Below the pieces are notes generated by a model that was not told the origin of the DNA, searched no databases, and was given only the letters and a program-made list of their open reading frames with translations. A stretch of DNA of 64,000 nt from Thioclava sediminum (GTDB lineage: Bacteria > Pseudomonadota > Alphaproteobacteria > Rhodobacterales > Rhodobacteraceae): the NCBI RefSeq assembly GCF_002020355.1, contig NZ_MPZV01000005.1, positions 248,001-312,000 of the forward strand, written 5' to 3'. Below, piece after piece: positions 33,707 through 43,815 of the stretch. Numbering within the stretch: position 1 is the first letter of the stretch; each line of letters starts with the position of its first letter. A program made the position numbers and the translations under genes.

Positions 33707-34893
33707 GCCTGTTGCCCGTCGAAGAGGCGCTGGAAAAGGTTCTGGCACTGGTCGAACCGCTGGGCACCGAGCGCGTGGGCCTGCGTCACGCCCTTGGCCG
33801 TGTGATGGCGGAGCCCGCCACGGCGCAGCTCACCCAGCCGCCCTTCTCGGGCTCGGCGATGGATGGCTACTGGATCGACGTGGCCGACCACCTGCCCGGC
33901 GCGACGCTCACTGTCGAGGGCGAGGCCGCCGCCGGTCGCGCCTATGACGGCACGCCGACTCCGGGCCAAGCCGTGCGCATCTTCACCGGCGCACCGGTGC
34001 CGGGCCCGAATGGGGTAGTCGTTCTGCAGGAGAACGTGACGCGTGAAGGCGACACGATCACCCTGCCACAAGAGCTTGAAACCCATAACAATATCCGCCC
34101 CAAGGGCCAGGACTTCGCGCAAGGCGGAAGCTTCTGCCCCGACCGCCCGCTGACCGCGCGCGATCTGGGCCTGCTGGCCGCGATGAACGTGGCCGCGGTC
34201 ACGGTGCGCAGCCGCCCCATCGTCGCGATCATCGCCACCGGCGACGAGCTGGTGATGCCGGGCGAAGAGCCGGGACCGGACCAGATCATCTGCTCCAACA
34301 GCTTCATCGTCGCGGCACTGGCCGAACGCATGGGCGCCGAGGTCCGCATGCTGCCGATCGCGCGCGACGACCGCGACAGCTTGCGCACCGTGTTCGACCT
34401 CGCGAAAGGCGCCGATCTGGTGGTGACCTCGGGCGGCGCCTCGGTCGGCGCGCATGATCTGGTGGGCGAAGTGGCTGCGGAACTGGGGCTCGACCGCAGC
34501 TTCTGGAAGATCGCGATGCGTCCCGGCAAGCCCTTGATGGCGGGCCGGATGGGCGATGCTGCCATGCTGGGCCTGCCGGGCAACCCCGTCTCGGCCACCG
34601 TCTGCGCCGAGCTGTTCCTGCGCCCGATGCTGCGCAAGCTTTCGGGCCTGCCGCCTGAAAGCCGCGTGCAACAGGCGATCCTCGCGACCGATACCGGCCC
34701 GACCGGCCCGCGCACCCATTACATGCGCGCAACCCTCGCACCCGGCGATCCCCTGCCCCGCGTCACGCCCTTCGACAATCAGGATTCCGCGATGCTGAGT
34801 ATCCTGTCGCAGGCCGATTGCCTGCTGATCCGGCCCTTGGGCGACGGGCCGCGCAAGGCGGGCGAGACGGTCGAAATCCTCCCGCTGGACTGA
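33703..34893 (+). CDS. moeA: Molybdopterin molybdenumtransferase
   Basis: 396 residues. It inserts molybdate into adenylated molybdopterin. Motifs: [15 protein letters not shown], the [19 protein letters not shown] loop, [35 protein letters not shown] (MoCF-binding fold), and [18 protein letters not shown]; a C-terminal beta-barrel domain IV follows. The overlap with moaC (33703-33706) continues the run of coupled starts from trpG. lexA follows after 91 bases with its own promoter. Confidence 0.96.
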   Translation: MSLLPVEEALEKVLALVEPLGTERVGLRHALGRVMAEPATAQLTQPPFSGSAMDGYWIDVADHLPGATLTVEGEAAAGRAYDGTPTPGQAVRIFTGAPVPGPNGVVVLQENVTREGDTITLPQELETHNNIRPKGQDFAQGGSFCPDRPLTARDLGLLAAMNVAAVTVRSRPIVAIIATGDELVMPGEEPGPDQIICSNSFIVAALAERMGAEVRMLPIARDDRDSLRTVFDLAKGADLVVTSGGASVGAHDLVGEVAAELGLDRSFWKIAMRPGKPLMAGRMGDAAMLGLPGNPVSATVCAELFLRPMLRKLSGLPPESRVQQAILATDTGPTGPRTHYMRATLAPGDPLPRVTPFDNQDSAMLSILSQADCLLIRPLGDGPRKAGETVEILPLD

Positions 34894-34912
34894 GCCGCAC
34901 CCGCCTCGGGCG

Positions 34913-34952
34913 TTGACAGCCTCCGTGAACAAGGGTAGAACAATCCTTGAAC
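34913..34952 (+). promoter_or_regulatory. lexA promoter with a tandem triple SOS half-site
   Basis: TTGACA (34913-34918), 17 bases, then TAGAAC (34936-34941) form a good sigma-70 promoter. Over it lie three GAAC half-sites at 34927-34930, 34938-34941 and 34949-34952, each separated by exactly seven bases. GAAC-N7-GAAC is the alphaproteobacterial LexA box (GTTC-N7-GTTC on the other strand), so two boxes share the middle half-site, which also forms part of the -10. Autorepression of lexA follows. Confidence 0.88.
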
Positions 34953-34984
34953 ATGTGCCTTGACCGGGGAACGGAGGGTCGCGG

Positions 34985-35701
34985 ATGCTGACGCGCAAGC
35001 AGCTGGAATTGCTGGAATTCATTCAAAAACGGATGATGAAGGACGGTGTTCCACCCTCTTTCGACGAGATGAAGGACGCGCTGGACCTGCGCTCGAAATC
35101 CGGCATCCACCGTTTGATTACCGCTCTGGAAGAACGTGGCTTCATCCGCCGCCTCGCCCATAGGGCCCGCGCGATCGAGATCGTGAAACTGCCCGAGGCG
35201 CTGGAGAAGAAATTCGGCGCGCCCGCAGGCGATAGCGCTGGCAGCTTCGCGCCGCAGGTGATCGAGGGCGACAAGACCGACCCGCCGCGCGGCGCGATGC
35301 CGGTCGACGTGATCCACGCGCTGGAACTGCCGGTGATGGGCCGGATCGCCGCCGGTGTCCCGATCGAGGCGATCTCGGAAGTCTCGCATCATGTTGCCGT
35401 TCCCGGCTCCATGCTGAGCGGTCGTGGGGAGCATTACGCGCTTGAAGTCAAAGGCGACTCGATGATCGAGGCGGGCATCAACGACGGCGATGTCGTGGTG
35501 ATCCGCGAACAGGGCACCGCCGACAATGGTGATATCGTGGTCGCGCTGGTCGAGGGCCATGAGGCGACGCTGAAACGCTTCTACCGGCGCAGCGGGATGA
35601 TCGCGCTGGAAGCCGCGAACCCGGCCTATGAGACGCGGCTGCTGCGCGACGATCAGGTGAAGGTGCAGGGGCGGCTCGTCGGGCTGATCCGGAGCTACTG
35701 A
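34985..35701 (+). CDS. lexA: LexA repressor
   Basis: 238 residues. SOS-response repressor that cleaves itself when RecA is activated. N-terminal winged helix (residues 1-65: [36 protein letters not shown]); the scissile Ala123-Gly124 in [10 protein letters not shown]; catalytic Ser159 in KGDSMIEAG and Lys197 in EATLKRF. The length (238) suits alphaproteobacterial LexA, longer than the E. coli protein. The ATG at 34985 follows GGAGGGTCGCGG. Controlled by the tandem boxes just upstream, and ended by a terminator at 35721-35748. Confidence 0.97.
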   Translation: MLTRKQLELLEFIQKRMMKDGVPPSFDEMKDALDLRSKSGIHRLITALEERGFIRRLAHRARAIEIVKLPEALEKKFGAPAGDSAGSFAPQVIEGDKTDPPRGAMPVDVIHALELPVMGRIAAGVPIEAISEVSHHVAVPGSMLSGRGEHYALEVKGDSMIEAGINDGDVVVIREQGTADNGDIVVALVEGHEATLKRFYRRSGMIALEAANPAYETRLLRDDQVKVQGRLVGLIRSY

Positions 35702-35720
35702 GATTTGGTGAATTCCTGGG

Positions 35721-35748
35721 AAAGAGCGTCCTGCGGGGCGCTCTTTTT
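35721..35748 (+). terminator. Intrinsic terminator after lexA
   Basis: AAAGAGCG (35721-35728) pairs with CGCTCTTT (35739-35746), with further pairing inward, and is followed by TT at 35747-35748. It is 20 bases past the lexA stop and faces comEC. Confidence 0.8.
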
Positions 35749-35769
35749 CGTATGTCGCGCGGGTGGCGT

Positions 35770-35812
35770 GGGCTGGAGCCTCCGGCGGAGATATTTGGAA
35801 AGAGCGAAGATC
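35770..35812 (+). repeat. Dispersed intergenic repeat, copy 3
   Basis: GGAGCCTCCGGCGGAGATAT, then TTGGAAAGAGCGAAGATCA. It matches the minus-strand copy at 24095-24138 over GAGCCTCCGGCGG and GATATTTGGA. Its right end reaches into the stop codon of the leftward comEC gene (35811-35813). Confidence 0.7.
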
Positions 35813-37934
35813 AGGGGCGCGTCCAAGGGCGACGACCCTTGATTTGCGCAGTCGTCGTGACCTCGCCCGTGGCGCTGAAGCCGACAGCGCCAGCCTCCCG
35901 CAGGCGCGCGGCGTCCCATAGATCGCAGAGGCCCGTGGGCGCTTCGATCTTACTGGAAATCACGACGATGCCGCCCTTCGCGCAAATTGCAGGCAGGGCC
36001 TCTGTTGCCGATTTTCCCGTGAGATGGGCGAGCGGCGCGCGTCCAAACTGCGCAATCCGTGCGCCGCGCGCCCCAGAAAAGGCGGGGCGTGCGGCGGCTT
36101 CATCCAGCGAAGCCGGATCGCCATCCGCTGCCAACCAGCGCTCGGAGATGAACCCCGCGCCCGGCTTCGACAGCGCCCGGCCTTGCGAGGTCATCAGACC
36201 GACCTGCTGCGCCTCGGGCGCGATCAGCAGCGCCGGAGGCTCCGCCCCGGCGCGCAGCCAAAGGGCGCAAGCCACGGCGATCAGCACACCGCTCGCGCTG
36301 CGCCCGGCCCCGCGCGTCAGGATCGCCCCCAACGCGCCAAGCGCAATCAAAGGGATCACCCACGGCCCCGGCTGAACGACCGCAAGAACCGAGCCGTCGA
36401 GGTCGCTCACCCACTCCGCCACGCGCAAGATCCACGCCGTGCCCTGCCCCATCGCCCAAAGCGCGGGCCCGGCGAGGCCGAGGGGCGCGAGCAGCGCCGC
36501 GAGCACGCCCATCGGCATGATCACGAGCCCCATTGCGGGCACCGCGAAGAGATTGGCCAGCACCCCGTATTCCGAGAGCCTGTGAAACTGCGCCGCCACG
36601 ATCGGTGCGGTGGCCGCGCCTGCGATCAGAGAGGTCGCGACCAGCATCAGCACCGGGCGTAGCAGGCGCGGCAGATGGCGCGCCGCGCGGGTCCACGGAC
36701 CCAGCGCCACGATCAGCGCGGTGGTCGCGGCGAAGGACATCTGGAAGCCGGGTTCGGTCAGGCTCTCGGGCTGCCAGATCATGAGGAGCGTGGCGGCGAG
36801 CGCGACGGTACGCAGGCTCAGCGCGCGCCGGTCGAAGAGCACGGCGAGGAGCATGATCGACACCATGATCCACGCGCGCTGGGTCGAGACCGCAGGCCCC
36901 GCGAGCCAGAGATAGGCGCTGGCCGCTATCAGCGCCGCAATGGCGGCCAGTTTCTTCGTGGGCCAGATCAGGGCCGGGCGCCCCGCCAGCGCCAACCCGT
37001 ACCGCACCAGACCGAAGACGAAGCCCGCCAGCATCCCCATATGCAGCCCGGAAATCGCGATCAGATGGGCGAGGCTGGAGCGGCGCATCACCTCGCGCGT
37101 GGCCTCGCTCAATCCCGAGCGGTCGCCGGTCATAAGCGCCGCCGCGACCGCGCCGGGCTGTCCCGCGATCCGCGATTGGATCGCCGCAGAAAGCCGCATC
37201 CGCGCCCGATGCGCCGCCATCGCCCAATCGCCGGGATCGGGCGGCGCGACCCGCATCACCGGCGCGCGGGTATAACCGATCGCGCCGAGCCGGTCGAACC
37301 AGGCGGTGCGGCGAAAATCGCAACCCCGGGGCGCGGCGGGCGGCGGCGGGGGCGAGAGATTCGCCGTGAGCATGACCTGCGCGCCCGGCTCGGGGCTGAA
37401 CTGACTTTGATCGCCGTGCAGCGTCGCGCGCACCCGCGCCGGGGTCTTGGCGGGGGGAATCCGGTCGATCCGCACCCGGTCCAGCGTCAGCCGGATCAGG
37501 TCGGATCGCGCGCGGTCGATCTTCACGATCCGCCCACTGACGGGGCCGTAATAGCGATACTGCAGCACCGGGGCGGCGACGAGATGGGCGCGCAGCCCCG
37601 CGAGCAACAGCCCCAGAGCCGCGAGGGCGATCAGCGCCGCGGGCAGCCGGAGCCACGCCGCGCCGCGCAGACAAAGCGTCAGCGAGAGCGCGCAGATTAC
37701 GAGCGTGCTCAGGTAGATAGGCCATCTCGGCTCGACGCCGAGGGTGAAATACGCCCCGACCCCGACGCCGAGCGCCACCGGCATCCACAGGAAAAGCTGC
37801 GCACGCGCCCGCGCCAGCGCGCCCAGCGGATCGGAGAGCCCCCCGAAGAGCGCCGCGATCACACGCGGAGCGCGGCCCGCGCCCGTCGCACCCTCCGCCT
37901 GCGCCCAGTCCCCGGGTTCGGCATTGATCGCCAT
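35811..37934 (-). CDS. comEC: ComEC/Rec2 family DNA-uptake channel protein
   Basis: 707 residues with many membrane spans. The competence domain signature is SLAHLIAISGLHMGMLAGFV near residue 290, with GPAVSTQRAWIMVSIMLLAV and GFQMSFAATTALIVALGPW following. N-terminal spans (FLWMPVALGVGVGAYFTLG) precede an OB-like soluble section (YRYYGPVSGRIVKIDRARSD). The C-terminal soluble part is short and shows no metallo-beta-lactamase histidine motif, so it is probably the form lacking that nuclease-like domain. It carries single-stranded DNA across the inner membrane in transformation; competence in this organism is not shown. Confidence 0.88.
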   Translation of the reverse strand: MAINAEPGDWAQAEGATGAGRAPRVIAALFGGLSDPLGALARARAQLFLWMPVALGVGVGAYFTLGVEPRWPIYLSTLVICALSLTLCLRGAAWLRLPAALIALAALGLLLAGLRAHLVAAPVLQYRYYGPVSGRIVKIDRARSDLIRLTLDRVRIDRIPPAKTPARVRATLHGDQSQFSPEPGAQVMLTANLSPPPPPAAPRGCDFRRTAWFDRLGAIGYTRAPVMRVAPPDPGDWAMAAHRARMRLSAAIQSRIAGQPGAVAAALMTGDRSGLSEATREVMRRSSLAHLIAISGLHMGMLAGFVFGLVRYGLALAGRPALIWPTKKLAAIAALIAASAYLWLAGPAVSTQRAWIMVSIMLLAVLFDRRALSLRTVALAATLLMIWQPESLTEPGFQMSFAATTALIVALGPWTRAARHLPRLLRPVLMLVATSLIAGAATAPIVAAQFHRLSEYGVLANLFAVPAMGLVIMPMGVLAALLAPLGLAGPALWAMGQGTAWILRVAEWVSDLDGSVLAVVQPGPWVIPLIALGALGAILTRGAGRSASGVLIAVACALWLRAGAEPPALLIAPEAQQVGLMTSQGRALSKPGAGFISERWLAADGDPASLDEAAARPAFSGARGARIAQFGRAPLAHLTGKSATEALPAICAKGGIVVISSKIEAPTGLCDLWDAARLREAGAVGFSATGEVTTTAQIKGRRPWTRP

Positions 37935-38010
37935 GCTTGTCCTCGGCCCCGTCCCTGCTTATGCATCGAGCCGAGAAAGCCTATGCGCTTGATGGTTTCC
38001 GATAGGTTAA

Positions 38011-38032
38011 CGCGGGTCGGTAAGAACCCGCG
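38011..38032 (+). other. Hairpin in the gltX leader
   Basis: CGCGGGT (38011-38017) pairs with ACCCGCG (38026-38032), directly ahead of the ribosome site AAGAAAGG (38033-38040). There is no T-run. It could affect gltX translation or be incidental in GC-rich DNA. Confidence 0.3.
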
Positions 38033-38047
38033 AAGAAAGGTCCCGAC

Positions 38048-39442
38048 ATGTCCGACCAGATTGTCACCCGTTTCGCCCCCTCGCCCACCGGCTATCTGCA
38101 TATCGGCGGCGCGCGCACGGCCCTGTTCAACTGGCTCTATGCCCGTGGGCGCGGCGGCAAATTCTTGCTCCGTATCGAGGATACCGATCGCGAACGCTCC
38201 ACCCCCGAGGCGACGGCGGCGATCCTTCAGGGGCTCGAATGGCTGGGGCTCGATTATGACGGCGACGTGGTAAGCCAGGCTGCGGGCGCGGCCCGCCATG
38301 CCGAGGTCGCCCATCAGATGCTCGAGAAGGGCCACGCCTATAAGTGTTTCTCCACGCAGGAAGAGATCGCAGCCTTCCGCGAGGACCCGGCGAACAAGGG
38401 GCAGATGTTCCCCTCGCCGTGGCGCGATGCCGATCCCGCGACGCATCCGGATGCGCCCTACGTGATCCGTCTGAAAGCGCCCCGCGAGGGCACGACGGTG
38501 ATCACCGACGCCGTGCAGGGCGAGGTGACGATCCGCAACGATCAGCTCGATGACATGATTTGTTTACGTTCTGATGGCACACCCACCTACATGCTGGCCG
38601 TTGTCGTCGATGACCATGATATGGGCGTGACCCATGTGATCCGCGGGGACGACCATCTCGTCAATGCCGCGCGGCAGATGCTGGTCTATCGCGCGATGGG
38701 CTGGGACGTGCCCACCTTCGCGCATATCCCGCTGATCCACGGCCCCGACGGCAAGAAGCTGTCGAAGCGTCACGGCGCGGTCGGCCTCGAGCAGTATCAG
38801 GCGATGGGCTACCCCGCGACGGGGATGCGCAACTACCTCGCGCGGCTCGGCTGGAGCCATGGCGACGACGAATTCTTCACCGACGATCAGGCGAAGGAAT
38901 GGTTCGACATCACCGGCATCAACAAGGCGCCGGCGCGGCTCGATTTCAAGAAGCTCGAAAATATCTGCGGCCAGCATCTCGCGATCACCGATGAGGCCGA
39001 ATTGCTGCGCGAAATCGAAGGTTATCTCGCAGCTGCAGAAAAACCCCCGCTGGGTGACGCACAGAAATCTGCGCTTATGCGCACGCTTCCCATCGTGAAG
39101 GGCTCGGCGAAGATGTTGCCGCAACTTCTTGAAAAGGCGCATTTCTCTCTGACGCAGCGCCCGATCGAGATCGAAGAGAAAGCGGCCAAGGCGCTCGATG
39201 ATGTATCCCGTGGTATACTGAGTGAATTGACCTTTGCGCTGCAACGCGCTAATTGGTCGCGGGAAGACCTGGAAGCCGCCGTCGGACAGGTTGCCGAAGC
39301 GCATGGACTGGGCCTTGGGAAGGTCGCTGCTCCGATGCGGGCGGCCTTGGCGGGGCGAGCGGCTACCCCCAGCGTATTCGATATGATGCTCGTTTTGGGC
39401 CAAGAGGAAACTCTGGCACGACTCGACGATCAGGCGGCCTGA
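38048..39442 (+). CDS. gltX: Glutamate-tRNA ligase
   Basis: 464 residues. Class I aminoacyl-tRNA synthetase charging tRNA-Glu, and in alphaproteobacteria often tRNA-Gln too for later amidation. HIGH-type motif [20 protein letters not shown] at the N-terminus, [10 protein letters not shown], the KMSKS-type motif [12 protein letters not shown] near 240, and the helical anticodon-binding C-terminus ([20 protein letters not shown]). Starts with ATG after AAGAAAGGTCCCGAC. Followed after 79 bases by gltA on the same strand. Confidence 0.96.
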   Translation: MSDQIVTRFAPSPTGYLHIGGARTALFNWLYARGRGGKFLLRIEDTDRERSTPEATAAILQGLEWLGLDYDGDVVSQAAGAARHAEVAHQMLEKGHAYKCFSTQEEIAAFREDPANKGQMFPSPWRDADPATHPDAPYVIRLKAPREGTTVITDAVQGEVTIRNDQLDDMICLRSDGTPTYMLAVVVDDHDMGVTHVIRGDDHLVNAARQMLVYRAMGWDVPTFAHIPLIHGPDGKKLSKRHGAVGLEQYQAMGYPATGMRNYLARLGWSHGDDEFFTDDQAKEWFDITGINKAPARLDFKKLENICGQHLAITDEAELLREIEGYLAAAEKPPLGDAQKSALMRTLPIVKGSAKMLPQLLEKAHFSLTQRPIEIEEKAAKALDDVSRGILSELTFALQRANWSREDLEAAVGQVAEAHGLGLGKVAAPMRAALAGRAATPSVFDMMLVLGQEETLARLDDQAA

Positions 39443-39521
39443 GGCCTGGCCGCCCTCTCCGGACGCCTGTCCGGACGCGATAGACCGGCGCGGCCCAGCC
39501 GGAGGATGAAAGGGAATTTAC

Positions 39522-40817
39522 ATGGCAGACAACTCGAAGACCGCCACGCTCTCGCTTGACGGACAAACCTATGAGCTTCCCGTGCTCTCGCCCTCGGCTG
39601 GTCCCGACGTGCTCGATATCCGCAAGCTCTACGGTCAAGCCGACGTCTTCACCTACGATCCGGGCTTCACCTCGACCGCAGCCTGCGAGTCCAAGATCAC
39701 CTTCATCGATGGTGGCAAGGGCGAGCTGCTGTATCGCGGCTACCCGATCGACCAGCTCGCCTCGGAATCGCACTATCTCGAAGTGTGCTACCTGCTTCTC
39801 TACGGGGAACTGCCGAGCAAGCAGCAGATGGAAGATTTCGAATATCGCGTGACCCGTCACACGATGATCCACGAGCAGATGAAGCAGTTCTTCCAGGGCT
39901 TCCGCCGTGACAGCCACCCGATGGCGACCATGGTCGGCGTCGTGGGCGCGCTCTCGGCCTTCTATCACGACAGCCTCGACATCTCGGACCCGTGGCAGCG
40001 CGAGGTCGCTTCGATCCGTCTGATCGCGAAGCTGCCGACGATCGCCGCGATGGCCTACAAGTATTCGATCGGCCAGCCCTTCGTCTATCCGAAGAACGAG
40101 CTGAGCTACGCCGAGAACTTCCTGCATATGTGCTTCTCGGTCCCGGCCGAAGACTACAAGATCGAGCCGGCGCTCGCGAAGGCGATGGACCGTATCTTCA
40201 CGCTCCATGCCGATCACGAGCAGAACGCCTCGACCTCGACCGTGCGTCTGGCAGGCTCCTCGGGCGCGAACCCGTTCGCCTGTATCGCAGCCGGCATCGC
40301 CTGCCTCTGGGGCCCGGCCCACGGCGGTGCAAACCAGGCCTGCCTCGAGATGCTGCGCGAAATCGGCACCGTCGATCAGATCCCGGAATACATCAAGCGC
40401 GCCAAGGACAAGGATGATCCCTTCCGCCTGATGGGCTTCGGCCACCGCGTCTACAAGAACTTCGACCCGCGCGCGAAGGTCATGAAGGAATCGGCGGACG
40501 AGGTTCTCGACCTGCTCGGCATCCACGACAACGAGACCCTTCAGGTCGCCAAGGAACTCGAGAAGATCGCTCTGGAGGACGACTATTTCGTCTCGAAGAA
40601 GCTCTATCCGAATGTCGACTTCTACTCGGGCATCATCCTCGAGGCGATGGGCTTCCCGACCTCGATGTTCACCCCGATCTTCGCGCTCTCGCGCACCGTC
40701 GGCTGGATCTCGCAGTGGAAAGAGATGATCGAGGATCCGACCGGCAAGATCGGTCGCCCGCGTCAGCTTTACACCGGCGCGACCTATCGCGATTACGTCG
40801 ATATCGCCAAGCGCTGA
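39522..40817 (+). CDS. gltA: Citrate synthase
   Basis: 431 residues, the hexameric type II length. It joins acetyl-CoA and oxaloacetate in the TCA cycle. Catalytic regions: [20 protein letters not shown] (His), [15 protein letters not shown] (His), [17 protein letters not shown] (His) and [15 protein letters not shown] (catalytic Asp). An N-terminal beta-rich segment ([20 protein letters not shown]) is normal for this type. Its terminator lies 19 bases after the stop. Confidence 0.97.
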   Translation: MADNSKTATLSLDGQTYELPVLSPSAGPDVLDIRKLYGQADVFTYDPGFTSTAACESKITFIDGGKGELLYRGYPIDQLASESHYLEVCYLLLYGELPSKQQMEDFEYRVTRHTMIHEQMKQFFQGFRRDSHPMATMVGVVGALSAFYHDSLDISDPWQREVASIRLIAKLPTIAAMAYKYSIGQPFVYPKNELSYAENFLHMCFSVPAEDYKIEPALAKAMDRIFTLHADHEQNASTSTVRLAGSSGANPFACIAAGIACLWGPAHGGANQACLEMLREIGTVDQIPEYIKRAKDKDDPFRLMGFGHRVYKNFDPRAKVMKESADEVLDLLGIHDNETLQVAKELEKIALEDDYFVSKKLYPNVDFYSGIILEAMGFPTSMFTPIFALSRTVGWISQWKEMIEDPTGKIGRPRQLYTGATYRDYVDIAKR

Positions 40818-40835
40818 GCGTATGCCAAGTCATTG

Positions 40836-40867
40836 CGGGCCGGAGGGGAGACCTTCCGGCCCGTTTT
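40836..40867 (+). terminator. Intrinsic terminator after gltA
   Basis: CGGGCCGGA (40836-40844) pairs with TCCGGCCCG (40855-40863), followed by TTTT (40864-40867). Confidence 0.85.
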
Positions 40868-40891
40868 CTATTCTGATACCCGGGACAAGAG

Positions 40892-40952
40892 GGCACTGCC
40901 CCCTTCTGGCTGCGCCATTCATCCCCCGGGATATTTACCCAAGAGCGAAGAC
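40892..40952 (+). repeat. Dispersed intergenic repeat, copy 4
   Basis: GGCACTGCCCCC, then CCCCCGGGATATTTACCC and AAGAGCGAAGAC, the same module order as the copy at 1900-1949. The ATG of the following DUF1284 gene begins directly after the repeat's A/G-rich tail, which may thus act as its ribosome site. Confidence 0.7.
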
Positions 40953-41369
40953 ATGGCTGACCGTCTGACATATCGCCCGCATCATTTCCTCTGCTCGCTC
41001 GGCTTCGAGGGGAAGGGATATTCGGATCGCTTCACCGCGAATATGACCGAGATCGTCGAAGGACGCTTGCGGCGCGCGGACGGCGCGGCGGTGGAGATCG
41101 AGGTGGTGGGCGCGGCGGATGACATCTGCGGCCCCTGCCCGTCGCGGCGCGGATCGGGATGCACCGCGCAGGCGAAGATCGACCGGCTGGACGCGGCCCA
41201 TGCCGAGGCGCTGGATATTGCGCCGGGCGATGTGCTGACATGGGGCGAGGCGCTGGAGCGGATGGCCGCCCTGCCCGCCGATGTGCATCAGACGATCTGC
41301 GCCGAATGCCAATGGCTGGGCGCGGGCATGTGCGCCGCCGCCCTCGCCCGACTTCAGGACGAGGCGTAG
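40953..41369 (+). CDS. DUF1284 family protein
   Basis: 138 residues. The conserved opening is YRPHHFLCSLGFEGKGYSD; cysteines occur as CGPCPSRRGSGC and near the C-terminus as CAECQWLGAGMC, suggesting an iron-sulfur or metal site. The family is of unknown function to me. The start at 40953 sits at the edge of a dispersed repeat whose AAGAGCGAAGAC tail provides the only ribosome-site-like sequence. Upstream in-frame codons translate the repeat and are rejected. Confidence 0.82.
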   Translation: MADRLTYRPHHFLCSLGFEGKGYSDRFTANMTEIVEGRLRRADGAAVEIEVVGAADDICGPCPSRRGSGCTAQAKIDRLDAAHAEALDIAPGDVLTWGEALERMAALPADVHQTICAECQWLGAGMCAAALARLQDEA

Positions 41370-41510
41370 CGCCGCCCCCCGTCAGGAGGGTGGCGGCGCT
41401 GCAAAGCTGACCAACCCGGCCTGCGCGCAAATTTGCAAAACAGCGGGAAAGGCTCGGGACGTGCATCTGCACGCTTGCGCGACGGCGGGCGTGGTGGCAA
41501 GAAATGCGCC

Positions 41511-42185
41511 ATGAGTACGGATCAGACCCAAGACCCTTCTCAGGGCAAGAAACTGGCGCTTGTCACAGGCGCTTCGCGTGGCCTTGGCGGGGCGATCGCC
41601 GAAGCTTTGGCCGCAGACGGCTGGCACGTCATGGCCGTCGCGCGGACCACCGGCGCGCTGGAAGAGCTCGACGACCGCATTCAGGCGAAGGGCGGCACCG
41701 CCTCGCTCGGTCCGCTCGACGTGACCGAACCCGATCAGATGGCGCATCTCGCGCAGTCGATCGGTGCGCGCTGGGGTGGGCTCGATCTGTGGGTCCATAC
41801 TGCGATCCATGCCGCACCGCTCTCGCCGACGGGTCATATCGACGCGAAGGAACTGGCCAATTCGGTCAAGGTGAACGTGACCGCGACCGCGCAGCTGATC
41901 GGGCTGATGGAGCCGCTGCTGCTCGCGCGCGAAGGCACCGCGCTGGCCTTCGACGATCCGCGTGCAGGGCAGAAATTCTTCGGCATCTATGGGGCTACGA
42001 AAGCCGCGCAGATGGCGATGATGCGCTCGTGGCAGGCCGAGACCGTGAAGATCGGGCCGCGCGTGATGATTGCGGAGCCTGCACCGATGGCGACCGCGCT
42101 GCGCGGACGGTTCTTCCCCGGCGAAGACCGCGAGGCGCTGGCCGATCGCCACGCCGAGGCACGGCGCATCCTCGACACGCTCTGA
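41511..42185 (+). CDS. Short-chain dehydrogenase/reductase family protein, atypical active site
   Basis: 224 residues, Rossmann fold. The nucleotide loop is classical ([17 protein letters not shown]), and a Tyr-x3-Lys pair is present (YGATK near residue 163). However, the usual NNAG motif reads VHTAIHA, and where the catalytic Ser would precede the Tyr by about 13 residues the sequence reads [15 protein letters not shown], with Asp in its place. So the enzyme may have altered chemistry or be a non-catalytic relative. Substrate unknown. Ends at a strong hairpin, 42192-42232. Confidence 0.8.
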   Translation: MSTDQTQDPSQGKKLALVTGASRGLGGAIAEALAADGWHVMAVARTTGALEELDDRIQAKGGTASLGPLDVTEPDQMAHLAQSIGARWGGLDLWVHTAIHAAPLSPTGHIDAKELANSVKVNVTATAQLIGLMEPLLLAREGTALAFDDPRAGQKFFGIYGATKAAQMAMMRSWQAETVKIGPRVMIAEPAPMATALRGRFFPGEDREALADRHAEARRILDTL

Positions 42186-42191
42186 GAACGA

Positions 42192-42232
42192 CCAAAGCGC
42201 CGCCGAAATGCCCTTCGGCTGCGGCGCTTTGG
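42192..42232 (+). terminator. Strong hairpin / terminator after the SDR gene
   Basis: A perfect 12-bp stem CCAAAGCGCCGC (42192-42203) / GCGGCGCTTTGG (42221-42232) with an inner CCGAA/TTCGG stem. There is only a short T-run inside the stem, so termination is probable but not certain. Confidence 0.6.
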
Positions 42233-42322
42233 CGACACATCCGCGCTGTCGCCCGCCCCCGCTTTACCCTTCATCCGCCGCACGGTAAGCATCGGGTGAC
42301 GCGACGGCGAACTGGGGGCAAC

Positions 42323-43108
42323 ATGCGTATTCTCATCACCAATGACGACGGGATCGACGCACCGGGACTGGCCGTTCTGGGCGAGATCGCCGAAGAACTT
42401 GCAGGCCCCGATGGCGAGGTCTGGACGGTCGCGCCGGCCTTCGAGCAATCGGGCGTCGGGCATTGCATCTCCTACACCCGGCCGATGATGATCTCGAAAC
42501 TGGCAGAGCGCCGTTTCGCAGCCGAAGGCAGCCCCGCCGATTGCGTGATGGCTGGGCTGTATGACGTGCTGGAAGGTCAGCGGCCCGATCTGGTGCTCTC
42601 GGGTGTGAACCGGGGCAACAACTCCGCAGATAACGCGCTCTATTCCGGCACGTTGGGCGGCGCGATGGAGGCGGCACTGCAAGGCGTGCCCGCGATCGCC
42701 CTGTCGCAATTCATCGGCCCCGAGGTCTTCAACGCCCCCGACATGTTCGAGGCAGCCCGGGTCCATGGCGCGGCGCTGGTGCGCAAGCTGATCGATGATG
42801 GCATCTGGGACGACGGCGATTACCGGGTCTTCTACAACGTCAATTTCCCGCCGGTGCTGGCCAAAGACGTCAAAGGCCACAAGGTCGCCGCTCAAGGCTT
42901 CCGCAAGGATTGCTTCTTCTCGACCGAGGCGCATCACGCGCCCTCGGGGCGACGTTTCCTCTGGATCAAGGGCGGCCCGCAGCACACCCCGACGCAGCCG
43001 GGCACCGATGCCGCCGTCAATCTCGACGGCTATATATCGGTCACGCCGATGCGCGCCGATCTGACGGCGCATGACGTGATCGCCGATCTGGAGGCCCGTC
43101 TGGGATGA
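42323..43108 (+). CDS. surE: 5'/3'-nucleotidase (survival protein SurE)
   Basis: 261 residues. Metal-dependent nucleotidase. Motifs: [15 protein letters not shown] (metal ligands Asp-Asp), [51 protein letters not shown] and ALSQF. The ATG at 42323 follows TGGGGGCAAC. Its stop overlaps pcm's start (ATGA, 43105-43108), the usual surE-pcm-nlpD order linked to stationary-phase survival and cell-envelope care in proteobacteria. Confidence 0.96.
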   Translation: MRILITNDDGIDAPGLAVLGEIAEELAGPDGEVWTVAPAFEQSGVGHCISYTRPMMISKLAERRFAAEGSPADCVMAGLYDVLEGQRPDLVLSGVNRGNNSADNALYSGTLGGAMEAALQGVPAIALSQFIGPEVFNAPDMFEAARVHGAALVRKLIDDGIWDDGDYRVFYNVNFPPVLAKDVKGHKVAAQGFRKDCFFSTEAHHAPSGRRFLWIKGGPQHTPTQPGTDAAVNLDGYISVTPMRADLTAHDVIADLEARLG

Positions 43109-43761
43109 GCGAGGATGCGGAAGAGGATCTGGCCGAGCGCAAGATGCGGTTCCTCTTCGCACTGCGCTCCAAGGGCGTGACCGACGCGCGCACCCTGCAC
43201 GCGATGGAGGGGATCGACCGCGGCCAGTTCGTGCGCGGCATCTTCGCCGATCGCGCCTATGAGGACATGCCGCTGCCCATCGCCTGCGGGCAGACCATTT
43301 CGCAACCCTCGGTCGTGGGGCTGATGACGCAAGCCGCGGATGTGGGTTCGCGCGACACCGTACTCGAGATCGGCACCGGCTCGGGTTACCAGGCCGCGAT
43401 CCTGAGCCAGCTCGCCCGCCGCGTCTATACGGTGGACCGACACCGCAGGCTGGTGCGCGAAGCCGAAGGCGTCTTCAACGCGCTGCGGCTCACCAATATC
43501 GTCGCGATTTCCGGGGATGGCTCGCACGGGCTGCCCGATCAGGCGCCCTTTGATCGAATCATCGTGACTGCCGCTGCGGAAGACCCTCCCGGGCCGCTCT
43601 TGGCCCAGCTGAAGATCGGGGGTATCATGGTTCTGCCCGTGGGCCAGTCGGACACGGTGCAAAGCCTGATCCGGGTGCGCCGGCTCGAGACGGGTTTCGA
43701 TTACGAAGAATTACGTCCGGTGCGCTTTGTCCCCCTCGTAGAGGGCGTGGCAAACGACTAA
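43105..43761 (+). CDS. pcm: Protein-L-isoaspartate O-methyltransferase
   Basis: 218 residues. It methylates isoaspartyl residues in damaged proteins, starting their repair. AdoMet motifs: [20 protein letters not shown] (motif I), [15 protein letters not shown] (post I), [20 protein letters not shown] (motif II). The substrate-site region [20 protein letters not shown] and [15 protein letters not shown] is present. Coupled to surE, and nlpD starts 54 bases downstream. Confidence 0.95.
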   Translation: MSEDAEEDLAERKMRFLFALRSKGVTDARTLHAMEGIDRGQFVRGIFADRAYEDMPLPIACGQTISQPSVVGLMTQAADVGSRDTVLEIGTGSGYQAAILSQLARRVYTVDRHRRLVREAEGVFNALRLTNIVAISGDGSHGLPDQAPFDRIIVTAAAEDPPGPLLAQLKIGGIMVLPVGQSDTVQSLIRVRRLETGFDYEELRPVRFVPLVEGVAND

Positions 43762-43815
43762 GTGGCAGGTAAGAACGGACCCCGAAGAGGTCTGAGAGAC
43801 AGTGAGGACGAGCGG

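Noticed and set aside
38001-38010. CtrA-type sites from TTAA motifs (gltX leader, nrdJ upstream, beta-helix promoter)
   Set aside because: Single GGTTAA or TTAA pairs do not keep the TTAA-N7-TTAA spacing; the near-match at about 7174-7187 has six bases between.
39459-39479. Direct repeat TCCGGACGC between gltX and gltA
   Set aside because: Only nine bases twice, in GC-rich DNA, with no other sign of function.
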